A stretch of DNA of 52,467 nucleotides. Source: a virus. Position 1 is the stretch's first letter; the number at the start of each line of letters is the position of its first letter. A program made the position numbers and the translations under genes. The DNA is taken from IMG/VR virus record IMGVR_UViG_3300022746_000027, positions 1 to 52,467 of that record, one strand, 5' to 3'. This document shows, in pieces, positions 42,413 to 50,567 of this stretch. The notes under the pieces were generated by a model, which saw only the letters and a list, made by a program, of their open reading frames with translations, had not been told where the DNA came from and did not search any database.

Positions 42413-42994
42413 ATGGTAAAAGAAAGTGCAGCATATGACAACTATCTGGATGTTGAGAGCCGTCTCAATGATTCTTATAGACCAACCCTAGAGTCTATTC
42501 TAGGAGAAGTTATTGATACTCCAATTGTCGATAACACTAAAGCAAAGAAATCTAATGACCCGGATCTTTGGAAGAAGATCTATGTCCATTTCCGAACTAC
42601 GGAAGACATCGTGGACTTCTGCAAGCGTATTGGTCATGTTATAGATGCTAAGACCAAGGATATTTGGTTTCCTATGGCGTCTGGATCTGCGCTATTTGAT
42701 TCTACTCAAGATCCTATAGAATCCGTTGACGCTTCGCTAGTAGAGCCGAAGTCTGTTATTGAAGTTGCAGATAAAAGAAATGATGATTGGAAGAAGCATT
42801 GGGTAGGAATGCCCGAGTATGTGCAGGAGAATAATCCTGCACATAAATCCATAACTGTAAAGTTTAGATCACAGACAGATTATGATACGTTCAGTCAACG
42901 TATCGGTCAAGAATTGTCAGATAAGACTAATGCCATTTGGCATCCTAAACTGACTCGTACACCTAATTTTCTATTGCGATGGATTGAGGAATGA
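42413..42994 (+). CDS. Protein with two copies of a phage DNA-modification-associated domain
   Basis: The 193-residue protein consists of two similar segments, about 55-100 and 125-190. Each has K-x-I-x-V-x-F-R-(T/S)-x-x-D/E, a central (D/T)F-C/S-x-R-I-G helix and a closing K-T-(K/N)-x-I-W-(F/H)-P. I recall this domain attached to DNA methyltransferases or ParB-like proteins in other phages; here it stands alone and duplicated. The second copy is preceded by WVGMPEYVQE. Its role is unknown. It is coupled by ATGA to the glycosyltransferase-like gene. Confidence 0.65.
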   Translation: MVKESAAYDNYLDVESRLNDSYRPTLESILGEVIDTPIVDNTKAKKSNDPDLWKKIYVHFRTTEDIVDFCKRIGHVIDAKTKDIWFPMASGSALFDSTQDPIESVDASLVEPKSVIEVADKRNDDWKKHWVGMPEYVQENNPAHKSITVKFRSQTDYDTFSQRIGQELSDKTNAIWHPKLTRTPNFLLRWIEE

Positions 42995-43842
42995 TCGAAA
43001 AAATATTTATTCCCACCGTTAAGCGAAGCGACAATCAAATTACGTTTGAGAATCTGCCTACTGAACTCCAGTCTAAGGTAGTTATGGTAATAGATCCATC
43101 TGAGCGTAGTAAGTATTCATATCCATGTGAATATCTAGAATTACCCACCAACATCATTGGTAGTTGGACTCAGCTTGCCCAGACTAGAAAGTTTATTCAT
43201 CAGACCGCTGGTAATATCAAGTATGTTATGGCTGATGATGATTTGATTCTATACAAGAGAAACAGTAAGTATTGGTCTGATACTAGTGATATGGAAGCAT
43301 CTAAGCGAGTAGCTTCAAAGGATGAGATTCTCCGTCTATTTGAAACTGCATCTAAGTGGTTAGATAGTGAAACTATTGGAATAGTTGGACTATCTGATAA
43401 CAAAGTGCCTCCAGCAAATACGGAGTATTCTGATACAAAGGGTGTGTTCACATTTTTGTTCTTAGATGGCAAGAAGATATCTAAGATTGCAGATCAGCTA
43501 GAAACTTCTGTTCGTGTTGCAGAAGATCTACTGTTTCTGTTTGAGTGCTTGTCTGTTGGTATCGACACTAGAATGTCTAATGAGTTCCTATATATCAATA
43601 AGAGCGAATCTGCATCATTCGAATCTAGTAGACCAATTTGGGCAGATATGTTCAAAGACAAGCAACCAGATGATTACTTTCAAACAGATGAACACTATGA
43701 TGCGCTACGTTATATCCAACAGAAGTTTCCAACTGGTATAGAAATCTTCAAAGAAGATGGTAGAATGAAAAACATAAAGACTTGGAAAAAAGTATTAAAC
43801 TGTAAGAAGTCTGATTCTCTGGAGAATTTCTTTAATGACTAA
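42991..43842 (+). CDS. Glycosyltransferase-like protein (GT-A type)
   Basis: The 283-residue protein has an N-terminal Rossmann-like start (MIEKIFIPTVKRSDNQITFE), a substrate-loop AQTRKFIHQTAGNIKYVMAD and an acidic triad D-D-D (MADDDL) in the place of the DxD metal-binding motif of GT-A enzymes. The later VRVAEDLLFLFECL segment could hold the acceptor-site acid. It may transfer sugar to modified DNA bases or to a surface polymer. The second and third genes of the cassette have the same general fold. Confidence 0.65.
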   Translation: MIEKIFIPTVKRSDNQITFENLPTELQSKVVMVIDPSERSKYSYPCEYLELPTNIIGSWTQLAQTRKFIHQTAGNIKYVMADDDLILYKRNSKYWSDTSDMEASKRVASKDEILRLFETASKWLDSETIGIVGLSDNKVPPANTEYSDTKGVFTFLFLDGKKISKIADQLETSVRVAEDLLFLFECLSVGIDTRMSNEFLYINKSESASFESSRPIWADMFKDKQPDDYFQTDEHYDALRYIQQKFPTGIEIFKEDGRMKNIKTWKKVLNCKKSDSLENFFND

Positions 43843-44773
43843 TCCACGTTATCCCGTATACATCGTATCCAAGGGTAGAGCAGACACGATGATTACATCG
43901 AAGTCTTTGTCTCGTATGGATGTTCCCCACTACATCATCATTGAACCACAGGACGAAGAGTCATACAAACAAGCGATTGTCAATTTCAGTCTGCGGAATG
44001 TTACGCTGCTGATAGCACCGTTCTCTAACCATGGGGATGGACCAGGTCGTGCTAGAAACTGGGCGTGGGATCACTCGATTAGTATTGGTGCAGATGCACA
44101 TTGGGTACTAGATGATAATATTTCAGACTTCTATCGACTCAATCGTAATGAGCGTATTCGTGTAGAGTCTGGTGTATTCTTCCGAGTAATGGAAGACTTC
44201 TTCGATAGATATGAGAATCTTTATATCGCTGGTCCTCAATATCGATTCTTCATCGCTCCAAATCAGAAGTATCCGCCATTTGTTACTAACACCAGAATCT
44301 ACTCAACCCTACTGATTCGCAATGATTGTAAGCATCGTTGGCGTGGTAGATACAATGAAGATACTGATATCTGCTTGCGTGTACTGAAAGATGGAGACTG
44401 CACGGTGCAATTCAATGCGTTCATGCAGGGCAAGTGTGCTACACAGACTGTGAAGGGTGGCAATACAGATGAATTCTATCATAAGGAATTTGTTGAAGAT
44501 CCAGAAGCAATAAAGAAACAGCGATATCATGCTGCTGGTACTATCAACAAGTCTCAGATGCTTGCTGATATGCACCCTGATGTTGCCACCGTTGTTTGGA
44601 AGTATGGTCGTTGGCACCATCATGTCGATTACACACAATTCAAAAAGAATAAACTGAAACTAAAAGATGGTGTGACACTACCTAAAAGTGGTGTCAATAA
44701 TTATGGAATGAAACTGGTAACACTTGTGTCAGAAGATCAAGTTACGCCTAATGGTATTGTACTAGGAGAATGA
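43835..44773 (+). CDS. TET/JBP-associated-type glycosyltransferase
   Basis: The 312-residue protein begins RYPVYIVSKGRADTMITSKS and continues VPHYIIIEPQDEESYKQA, APFSNHGDGPGRARNWAWDH and HWVLDDNI. This order of motifs is characteristic of the TET/JBP-associated glycosyltransferase family described in phages. DDNI is the metal-binding acidic motif, and RYNEDTDICLR a conserved acceptor segment. The family is thought to glycosylate hydroxymethylated pyrimidines in DNA. No base hydroxymethylase is present in this window. It overlaps the previous gene by 8 bases. Confidence 0.8.
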   Translation: MTNPRYPVYIVSKGRADTMITSKSLSRMDVPHYIIIEPQDEESYKQAIVNFSLRNVTLLIAPFSNHGDGPGRARNWAWDHSISIGADAHWVLDDNISDFYRLNRNERIRVESGVFFRVMEDFFDRYENLYIAGPQYRFFIAPNQKYPPFVTNTRIYSTLLIRNDCKHRWRGRYNEDTDICLRVLKDGDCTVQFNAFMQGKCATQTVKGGNTDEFYHKEFVEDPEAIKKQRYHAAGTINKSQMLADMHPDVATVVWKYGRWHHHVDYTQFKKNKLKLKDGVTLPKSGVNNYGMKLVTLVSEDQVTPNGIVLGE

Positions 44774-44776
44774 TAT

Positions 44777-45592
44777 ATGCAACTTGAAGTGTCCGTCGAA
44801 AAATTGAGAACTAAAAAGCTATTTGTGGCTACTCCAATGTATGGAGGGCAATGTCTTGGAATGTACACTAAATCGTGTCTTGATTTGCAGGCAATCTGTG
44901 CTAACTACGGCATCGAAGTCCGTTTCTCATTCATCTTCAATGAGTCTCTAATCACTCGCGCAAGAAACTATCTTGTCGATGAATACTTGCGTTCAGGATT
45001 TAGTCATCTACTGTTTATAGATGCCGATATCAACTTTGATCCTCGTGATGTCATTGCACTTCTGGCTATGGACAAGGACATCGTTGGTGGTCCTTATCCT
45101 AAGAAGTCGATCAAGTGGAGCTCCGTACTTGAAGCTGTGAAGAAAAAGCCAGACATCACAGCGGATGAACTTTCGAAGGTAACTGGCGATTTCGTATTCA
45201 ATCCAGTTCCTGGAACTGAGAAGTTCTCTGTTGGTGAGCCAATCTCTGTTCTCGAAATCGGCACTGGTTTTATGTTGGTAAAGCGAGAAGTCTTTGATAA
45301 GATGGCTGCAGCTTATCCCATGATTCACTATAAGCCAGATCATATTGGTCAGGCTAACTTCGATGGTAAGCGTTACATCCACGCATACTTCGATACAGTC
45401 ATTGATACTGCCGATAGTATTACTGGTGGTGGATCAGATCGATATTTGTCTGAGGACTATATGTTCTGTCAGATGTGGCGAAAGATTGGTGGAGAAATCT
45501 GGCTGTGTCCTTGGATGAGAACCATGCATGTTGGAACATATGCGTTCACAGGCGATCTGCCTATGATTGCTCAATTGGTTGGCAGTCTATGA
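44777..45592 (+). CDS. Family-2-like glycosyltransferase
   Basis: The 271-residue GT-A protein shows KLFVATPMYGGQC at its N-terminus, FNESLITRARNYLVDEYLRS, the metal-binding DADINF (LFIDADINFDP) and GGPYPKK, a set typical of phage glycosyltransferases also found in T4-like cyanophages. C-terminal SEDYMFCQMWRKIG carries the conserved ED-Y acceptor motif. Its acceptor may be DNA or a capsule/LPS sugar. It starts 4 bases after the previous stop and overlaps the dNMP kinase by ATGA. Confidence 0.8.
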   Translation: MQLEVSVEKLRTKKLFVATPMYGGQCLGMYTKSCLDLQAICANYGIEVRFSFIFNESLITRARNYLVDEYLRSGFSHLLFIDADINFDPRDVIALLAMDKDIVGGPYPKKSIKWSSVLEAVKKKPDITADELSKVTGDFVFNPVPGTEKFSVGEPISVLEIGTGFMLVKREVFDKMAAAYPMIHYKPDHIGQANFDGKRYIHAYFDTVIDTADSITGGGSDRYLSEDYMFCQMWRKIGGEIWLCPWMRTMHVGTYAFTGDLPMIAQLVGSL

Positions 45593-46281
45593 TAATTGGA
45601 CTAGTGGGATTTATTGGAAGTGGAAAGGGATCTGTTGCCGACTTCCTTGTAGATAACCATGGGTATGACAAAGAGTCCTTCGCAAGTAGTGTGAAGGACG
45701 CAACTGCTGCTATATTTGGATGGGATCGTCGGATGCTTGAAGGAGATACTGTCCACTCTAGACGTTGGCGAGAAGAACCAGATTCGTGGTGGTCTGCTAA
45801 GATGGGTAAAGACTTTTCTCCCAGAATGGCATTACAGTTGATGGGAACCGAAGCTGGAAGAAATGTCTTCCATGAAGATATCTGGATCAATTCACTGGAA
45901 CGACGATTGCATCCGAATAGAAATGTTGTGATCGCTGACGTTAGATTCCCAAATGAAATTGCAATGATTCAACGGATGGGTGGTGCAATTGTTTGGGTTA
46001 GGAGAGGTAATCTCCCTGAGTGGTATCATACTGCATATGAGCAAAATACCACAGATCCTAATAATTATTGGCTATTGGAGGATGCTGGCGAACTGATGGA
46101 ACAGAAGCATCCTGGGATTCATTCCAGTGAATGGTCGTGGATTGGTCATCAATATGATATTAGTATGGACAACAATGGCACCATAGATGATCTACGCAGA
46201 AACGTTGACAACCTGGTAAAAAGTGTGTATAATATTCCTTTGAGTGTTGAGGGTAATGAGGTATACAATGAAACTATCTAA
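45589..46281 (+). CDS. 1: Deoxynucleoside monophosphate kinase, gp1-like
   Basis: ATG 45589 gives 230 residues, close to T4 gp1 (241). The P-loop is GFIGSGKGS (7-15). Later motifs are a MALQLMGTE segment (T4: RRLMQALGTDL), NVVIADVRFPNEIAMI (T4: YYIVPDTRQDHE) and GGAIVWVRRG. The kinase phosphorylates dNMPs, including modified ones in T4. Location after the glycosyltransferases fits nucleotide supply for modified DNA. Its 3' end contains the clamp promoter. Confidence 0.85.
   Translation: MIIGLVGFIGSGKGSVADFLVDNHGYDKESFASSVKDATAAIFGWDRRMLEGDTVHSRRWREEPDSWWSAKMGKDFSPRMALQLMGTEAGRNVFHEDIWINSLERRLHPNRNVVIADVRFPNEIAMIQRMGGAIVWVRRGNLPEWYHTAYEQNTTDPNNYWLLEDAGELMEQKHPGIHSSEWSWIGHQYDISMDNNGTIDDLRRNVDNLVKSVYNIPLSVEGNEVYNETI
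46205..46233 (+). promoter_or_regulatory. Consensus sigma70 promoter for the sliding clamp
   Basis: TTGACA (46205-46210), a 17-base spacer and TATAAT (46228-46233) lie inside the kinase 3' end, 34 bases before the clamp ATG. Both hexamers are perfect consensus. Confidence 0.88.
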
Positions 46282-46933
46282 TGAGACTATTGAAATTTTG
46301 AAAAACTACTCTGCTATCAACCAGAGTATTCAAGTGAAGGCTGGATCAACTATCAGTACGATTTCAGCCCTAAAGACTGTTCTAGCTAATGCAACTGTAG
46401 CTGAGACTTTTCCTAGGGACTTTGCGATCTACGATCTAAACAAGCTTCTAGCTAAGATCTCTCTCTACAAGGACTGTGATCTTGAATTCGAATCCGATCG
46501 TGTAGTAATCTCTACTGCGCATGGAAGTTCTCATATCAAGTATTGCTCGCCCAGCGTGATCGTAACTCCTCCAAATAAGACTCTTAGCATTGGAGTTGCA
46601 GACTATTCATTCAGTCTTCCTGAGAATGTTCTGGAACTTCGACGCAAGGACGCTGGTCTTTCGAGTTCGCCTAACTTTGTTTTCCGTGGGGACGGAAAGA
46701 CAGTCCTCTTCGTATCGACTGATGTGAAGGACGATTCTGCTGACGTTGGATACTCTGCTATTGGTAAGACTGATGCTACTTTCGAGATTGTGATGAAGGT
46801 TGAAAACTTCAAGATGATCGATGGCTCATACAACGTTGAAATTTCGAAGAAGGGTCTTTCGAAGTTTACGCACTCTGATGGTAAGGTCGAATACTTTATC
46901 GCAATCGAAGCTGCTCAGTCTAAGTTTGGTTAA
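46268..46933 (+). CDS. 45: Sliding clamp, gp45-like
   Basis: ATG 46268 (GAGG 6 bases upstream) gives 221 residues starting MKLSNETIEILKNYSAINQS, matching T4 gp45 MKLSKDTTALLKNFATIN (228 residues). The DFAIYDLNKLL and MKVENFKMIDGSYNVEISKKG segments also match. The trimeric ring tethers DNA polymerase and, in T4, activates late transcription with gp33/gp55. The frame extends upstream to 46244 but that start lacks a ribosome site. Confidence 0.93.
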   Translation: MKLSNETIEILKNYSAINQSIQVKAGSTISTISALKTVLANATVAETFPRDFAIYDLNKLLAKISLYKDCDLEFESDRVVISTAHGSSHIKYCSPSVIVTPPNKTLSIGVADYSFSLPENVLELRRKDAGLSSSPNFVFRGDGKTVLFVSTDVKDDSADVGYSAIGKTDATFEIVMKVENFKMIDGSYNVEISKKGLSKFTHSDGKVEYFIAIEAAQSKFG

Positions 46934-46945
46934 TAGAGGTACATT

Positions 46946-47209
46946 ATGAAGCTAACTGAAACACAGAAGAAAGACATCAAGAACTGCCTGACTGAGATCA
47001 GCAATTCATATACCCGTATCGAGGCTGAACGTGACCTAATCAAGGATGTTCTAAATCGTATGCAGGATGAGTTTGAGATGAATAAGAAGCTTTCGCGTAA
47101 GCTTGCGCGTGTATTCCATAAGCGCAATATTGCCGAAGAAATCGCAGCGAATGAAGAACTGACTGAAACTTACGACCAGATCGTTCCTAACACAGAAGGT
47201 CGCGGCTAA
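46946..47209 (+). CDS. Small helical protein, unknown
   Basis: The 87-residue, charged, all-helical protein (TETQKKDIKNCLTEISNSYT, FEMNKKLSRKLARVFHKRN) resembles a small coiled-coil. The start ATG has GAGG upstream, 13 bases after the clamp stop, so it belongs to the clamp operon. It may bind a replication protein; no family is recognised. A GC-rich structured stretch follows. Confidence 0.6.
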   Translation: MKLTETQKKDIKNCLTEISNSYTRIEAERDLIKDVLNRMQDEFEMNKKLSRKLARVFHKRNIAEEIAANEELTETYDQIVPNTEGRG

Positions 47210-47212
47210 GCT

Positions 47213-47296
47213 ATATACTATTAGGGACGCCCTTTGGGGCGAGCAATCCGCCAGACTGCCCTCGCGGGAATTCACCCTCCCCGTCCCACATATATT
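47213..47296 (+). ncRNA. GC-rich structured intergenic element
   Basis: Between the clamp operon and the GIY-YIG-like gene lies a GC-rich island in an AT-rich genome. GGGACG (47224-47229) pairs with CGTCCC (47282-47287). Inside, GCCC-TTTG-GGGC and CCC-TCGC-GGG form hairpins, giving a closed multi-branch RNA. A -10-like TATACT (47214-47219) stands just upstream, without a good -35. It does not satisfy a tRNA layout. It could be a small RNA, a processing site, or the footprint of an insertion. Confidence 0.45.
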
Positions 47297-47308
47297 ATGA
47301 GGTTCTAT

Positions 47309-47875
47309 ATGAACTATGATCTGTTTGGTGAAGCTATACAGTTGGATGCTAGATTTGATATGATTACGGATATCGTAGACTCAAATTTCAAAAACAACAT
47401 CACATCTGTAAGTGGAATGACTGTAGACAATAAGCTTCAACTCTTAAAAGAAGCTGGCGTGTTGCGGCAGTCTGGTTGGTATCAGATCATTCGATATGAT
47501 ACTCTGGGTGAAGTTGATTACATCTATACAGGATCTTCTATCTCAAACACCCTGAATAGGATGCATAGATTCTTTAGAGCAGTTTTCGAAGAGTATTCAA
47601 ACGGTGATCCACCATATCGATTCTCGGATAAGTATCGTAACTTGTATGGCAAAAACATACAGAATACTTTCATATCATTTTTCTTTCCAGATAGTGCAAT
47701 CTTAGGATCGATTGATGAGTCTACGATAAGACTGGTAGAACGAGAACTTATTAGACGATCTAAAACGAAATACGGCAGCGCAGTTGCCAATATCGATGAT
47801 AAGCCAAAAAAAGCTGCTTTATCGGAATCTAAAGTGAGGTCTAGGCGCCAAGGATATACGCCGCTTCCTATTTGA
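47309..47875 (+). CDS. GIY-YIG nuclease-like protein, possible homing endonuclease
   Basis: ATG 47309 (GAGG 6 bases upstream) gives 188 residues; the frame stays open to 47234 through the structured element. GWYQIIRYDTLGEVDYIYTG followed by SS and a downstream R-x-x-R-x-x-R... helix (NTLNRMHRFFRAVF) fit a GIY-YIG core (G-W-Y and Y-I-Y-T-G). A Glu-bearing TIRLVERELIRRS helix could be the third catalytic part. The C-terminus is basic. It sits between gp45 and gp44, a place where intron-less homing endonucleases often insert in T4-like phages. Confidence 0.6.
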   Translation: MNYDLFGEAIQLDARFDMITDIVDSNFKNNITSVSGMTVDNKLQLLKEAGVLRQSGWYQIIRYDTLGEVDYIYTGSSISNTLNRMHRFFRAVFEEYSNGDPPYRFSDKYRNLYGKNIQNTFISFFFPDSAILGSIDESTIRLVERELIRRSKTKYGSAVANIDDKPKKAALSESKVRSRRQGYTPLPI

Positions 47876-47924
47876 TAAATGAACCAGCTGGTTGGATCCC
47901 AGGTTTAGTGAGAAGGAATAAATT

Positions 47925-48875
47925 ATGATGAATGTGAATATGAATGAATCTTTGTGGGTGGAACGATACAGGCCACATAAAGTGGCAGACTGTATTCTTC
48001 CTGATGATCTAAAGAATACGTTTCAACAATACGTCGACCGCAAAGAAATTCCTCATCTGCTTATTTGTGGTACAGCTGGAACTGGAAAGACCACAATCGC
48101 TCGGGCGTTGTGTGAGGAAGTTGGATGCGATTATCTAATCATCAATGGTTCTGATGAAAACGGAATCGATACGTTTAGAACGAAAATCAAGAATTATGCT
48201 TCATCTATGTCATTTAGTGGTACTAAGAAAGTAATCATCATCGATGAAGCAGATGGTCTGAACCCAAATAGCGTCCAACCTGCTATGCGAGCAGCGATGG
48301 AAGAGTTTGCGCATAACTGCACTTTCATTATGACTTGCAACTATAAGAATCGAATTATCGATCCGCTACACAGTCGATGTGCTGTCATCGAATTCAAGCT
48401 TCGCAAGGAAGATAAGCCGAAGATGGCTTCTCTGTTTATGAAGCGAGCAGCACAGATTCTAAAGAACGAGGGTGTAGAATTCGATGCTCCTGTTCTTGCA
48501 GAAGTTGTTAAGAAGCATTTTCCAGACTATCGCCGTGTTCTGAATGAACTACAGCGATATGCTGTAAGTGGTAAGATCGATGCTGGTATTCTGGCATCTG
48601 TTGCTGATGTCTCATTGTCTGAACTCATAAAGTCGCTAAAGGCGAAAGACTTCAGTTCTATGCGTAAGTGGGTATCTGAAAATAGCAACGATGATAGTGT
48701 TAGAATTTTCCGTAAGATCTATGACGGTCTATATGACTACATGGAAAAGGGATCAATTCCTCTTGCGGTTGTAGTTCTTGCGAAGTATCAGTATCAAGCT
48801 GCGTTCGTTGCTGACCAGGAACTAAATCTCGTTGCTTGTATGACCGAAGTCATGTCAGACTGTGAGTTTGTGTGA
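47925..48875 (+). CDS. 44: Clamp loader ATPase subunit, gp44-like
   Basis: The 316-residue AAA+ protein (T4 gp44 319) has LWVERYRPHKVADCILPDDL at the N-terminus, Walker A GTAGTGKTT (49-57), DEAD box (107-110) in VIIIDEADGLN, sensor/SRC motif with arginine finger R151 in LHSRC, and a C-terminal collar domain. With gp62 it loads gp45 at primer ends. The stop overlaps the gp62 start (TGATG). Confidence 0.95.
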   Translation: MMNVNMNESLWVERYRPHKVADCILPDDLKNTFQQYVDRKEIPHLLICGTAGTGKTTIARALCEEVGCDYLIINGSDENGIDTFRTKIKNYASSMSFSGTKKVIIIDEADGLNPNSVQPAMRAAMEEFAHNCTFIMTCNYKNRIIDPLHSRCAVIEFKLRKEDKPKMASLFMKRAAQILKNEGVEFDAPVLAEVVKKHFPDYRRVLNELQRYAVSGKIDAGILASVADVSLSELIKSLKAKDFSSMRKWVSENSNDDSVRIFRKIYDGLYDYMEKGSIPLAVVVLAKYQYQAAFVADQELNLVACMTEVMSDCEFV

Positions 48876-49255
48876 TGGCAGATTTATTCAAAGAAATCCT
48901 ACCGTCGATTCTCCAGACTAAGAAGTATGCACTTCTAACTACGCAGGATGAATCATCGTATCCTCACTTCATGGTGGGTAGAGCATTATCATACTATCCT
49001 GATACTGTTTTGCTTGCTAATGAAGTGAACAAGATTCCCCATATCGACAATAAACTCAAATACGATCTATTGCTAAATAGTATCAAGCCTTACAAACGCC
49101 AATATAAAAAATGGCATAAGAAGGTTTCCGACGATGATTTGAGTACGATCAAGGAATATTATGGCTATTCAGATGCTAAGGCAATCGAAGCCCTGTCTAT
49201 TCTTAGTGACGATCAAATCGCCGAACTAAGAAAAAGAACATATAAGGGTGATTGA
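48875..49255 (+). CDS. 62: Clamp loader small subunit, gp62-like
   Basis: The 126-residue protein is shorter than T4 gp62 (187) but carries the matching YPHFMVGRALSYYPDTVLLA segment (T4: YSKFMVENALSQFPECMP) and KPYKRQYKKWHKK (T4: RGKRYGKWAK). The start is ATG 48875, one base overlapping the gp44 stop; the GTG one codon earlier is less likely. It forms the fifth clamp loader subunit together with gp44. Confidence 0.88.
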   Translation: MADLFKEILPSILQTKKYALLTTQDESSYPHFMVGRALSYYPDTVLLANEVNKIPHIDNKLKYDLLLNSIKPYKRQYKKWHKKVSDDDLSTIKEYYGYSDAKAIEALSILSDDQIAELRKRTYKGD

Positions 49256-49256
49256 T

Positions 49257-49655
49257 ATGGTTAGCACATTGGTAGAGATTGAACTAGCTGAGAAGAACGA
49301 CTTTCTGAAAGTAAGAGAAACGCTTACCCGTATTGGCATCGCAGCGAAGAATCAGGACATACTATATCAGTCATGTCATATTCTACACAAGCAGGGTAAA
49401 TACTACATCGTACACTTCAAGGAGCTATTTGCACTAGATGGAAAGCCCAGTAATATTTCTGATAGCGATATTGCTCGTCGTAACACTATCGCAAATCTAA
49501 TCGCAGAGTGGGGACTAGTCAAGATTGTTGACACCAACAGAACCCAGGATCCAGTTGCGCCACTAAGTCAGATCAAGATTCTATCGCATAAGGACAAGGG
49601 TAATTGGGAACTAGTTGCCAAGTACAACATCGGCAAAAAGAAGCGTGAAGATTGA
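49257..49655 (+). CDS. regA: Translational repressor RegA
   Basis: The 132-residue protein (T4 RegA 122) shares FLKVRETLTRIGIA, LYQSCHILHKQGKYYIVHFK and the C-terminal WELVAKYNIGKK with T4 RegA almost word for word. RegA binds the ribosome site of early mRNAs, including clamp loader genes in T4, to block initiation. I start at ATG 49257 with AAGGG 8 bases upstream; a GTG at 49248 overlaps the ribosome site. The last bases overlap the deaminase start. Confidence 0.95.
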   Translation: MVSTLVEIELAEKNDFLKVRETLTRIGIAAKNQDILYQSCHILHKQGKYYIVHFKELFALDGKPSNISDSDIARRNTIANLIAEWGLVKIVDTNRTQDPVAPLSQIKILSHKDKGNWELVAKYNIGKKKRED

Positions 49656-50071
49656 AAGATAAATTCATACGATTCTATCTAGACACCGCTGAATTGGCGG
49701 CGAATGATCTATCACATGCTCGGAGACTGAAAGTGGGTGCGGTGATCGTTAGAGGTGATCGCACTCTGTCTTACGGATACAATGGTACACCACCAGGTGA
49801 AGATAACAATTGTGAAGACCTGATAGATGGTATACTAGTGACGAAGCCGAACGTCATCCATGCCGAAGATAATGCAATCAGAAAGGTGCACAAAGAGGGT
49901 GAAGTCTGTCATGGCGCCACAATGTTTACCACTCACGCTCCATGTAAAGGCTGTGCGGAAAAGATTGCAAGTGCTGGTATAGTTACTGTATACTATAGAA
50001 ACAAGTATAGATCCCAAGACGGGCTGGAACTATTGAAACTTATGGGCATAGAGGCTATTCATTATGATTGA
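49652..50071 (+). CDS. cd: dCMP deaminase
   Basis: The 139-residue zinc deaminase has H70-A-E72 (IHAEDNAI) and P97-C98-K-G-C101, the catalytic and metal-binding motifs of cytidine/deoxycytidylate deaminases. It converts dCMP to dUMP, feeding thymidylate synthesis. It is smaller than T4 Cd (193), which has an extra zinc domain. The start is TTG, overlapping the RegA stop (TTGA). The fact that dCMP is deaminated argues for thymine-rich DNA metabolism but does not identify base modification. Confidence 0.92.
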   Translation: MKDKFIRFYLDTAELAANDLSHARRLKVGAVIVRGDRTLSYGYNGTPPGEDNNCEDLIDGILVTKPNVIHAEDNAIRKVHKEGEVCHGATMFTTHAPCKGCAEKIASAGIVTVYYRNKYRSQDGLELLKLMGIEAIHYD

Positions 50072-50567
50072 AGTGATTATGTTAGATATGGATGGAGTGT
50101 TGTGTGACTTCAGCCAAAAGTACAATGAGTTGTTTGGTATGTATCCAGACAAGACTCCAAAGAAAAAGTGGAAAGCTAATTGGGAAGAGTTTGTCTTGGG
50201 TGAACACTTCAAGACACTAGAATGGCATGAGCATGGTAGAGAGTTGTATGAGGGTGTCAAGAAACACGCACTATACAATGGCATCAAGATTGAGATTCTA
50301 ACATCTGCTGCTGGTGACGCGATGATCGATAGTATTGCTTATCAGAAAAGAAAGTGGCTTCTGAATAACAACATCAAACATCGATATGCACACATTGTTC
50401 CGGGAAAGAAGTATAAGAAGGACTTCGCTGATCCTAAACATCTACTGATCGATGATATGGATGTCAATGTCGCCCAGTTTAGAGTTGCGGGTGGTAATGC
50501 TATTCTCCACAAGACTGCCAAAGACACACTAGAGCAATTGACTAGCGGAAACTATGCCAGCCTTTGA
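50064..50567 (+). CDS. HAD-family 5'-nucleotidase-like phosphatase
   Basis: The 167-residue protein has the HAD motif D8-M-D10-G-V-L at the N-terminus, an ILTSAA motif II and a C-terminal LLIDDMDVNV motif (DD). This is the 5'(3')-deoxyribonucleotidase type carried by many phages. It removes phosphate from nucleotides or trims the pool during DNA synthesis. It overlaps the dCMP deaminase by 8 bases and the next gene by 14 bases. Confidence 0.85.
   Translation: MIEVIMLDMDGVLCDFSQKYNELFGMYPDKTPKKKWKANWEEFVLGEHFKTLEWHEHGRELYEGVKKHALYNGIKIEILTSAAGDAMIDSIAYQKRKWLLNNNIKHRYAHIVPGKKYKKDFADPKHLLIDDMDVNVAQFRVAGGNAILHKTAKDTLEQLTSGNYASL

Noticed and set aside
47222-47290. tRNA candidate in the GC-rich intergenic island
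   Set aside because: Only a 6-bp closing stem is possible. Length is about 64 bases, no T-loop consensus or 7-base anticodon loop is placed properly, and no CCA follows. It was kept as a structured element instead.
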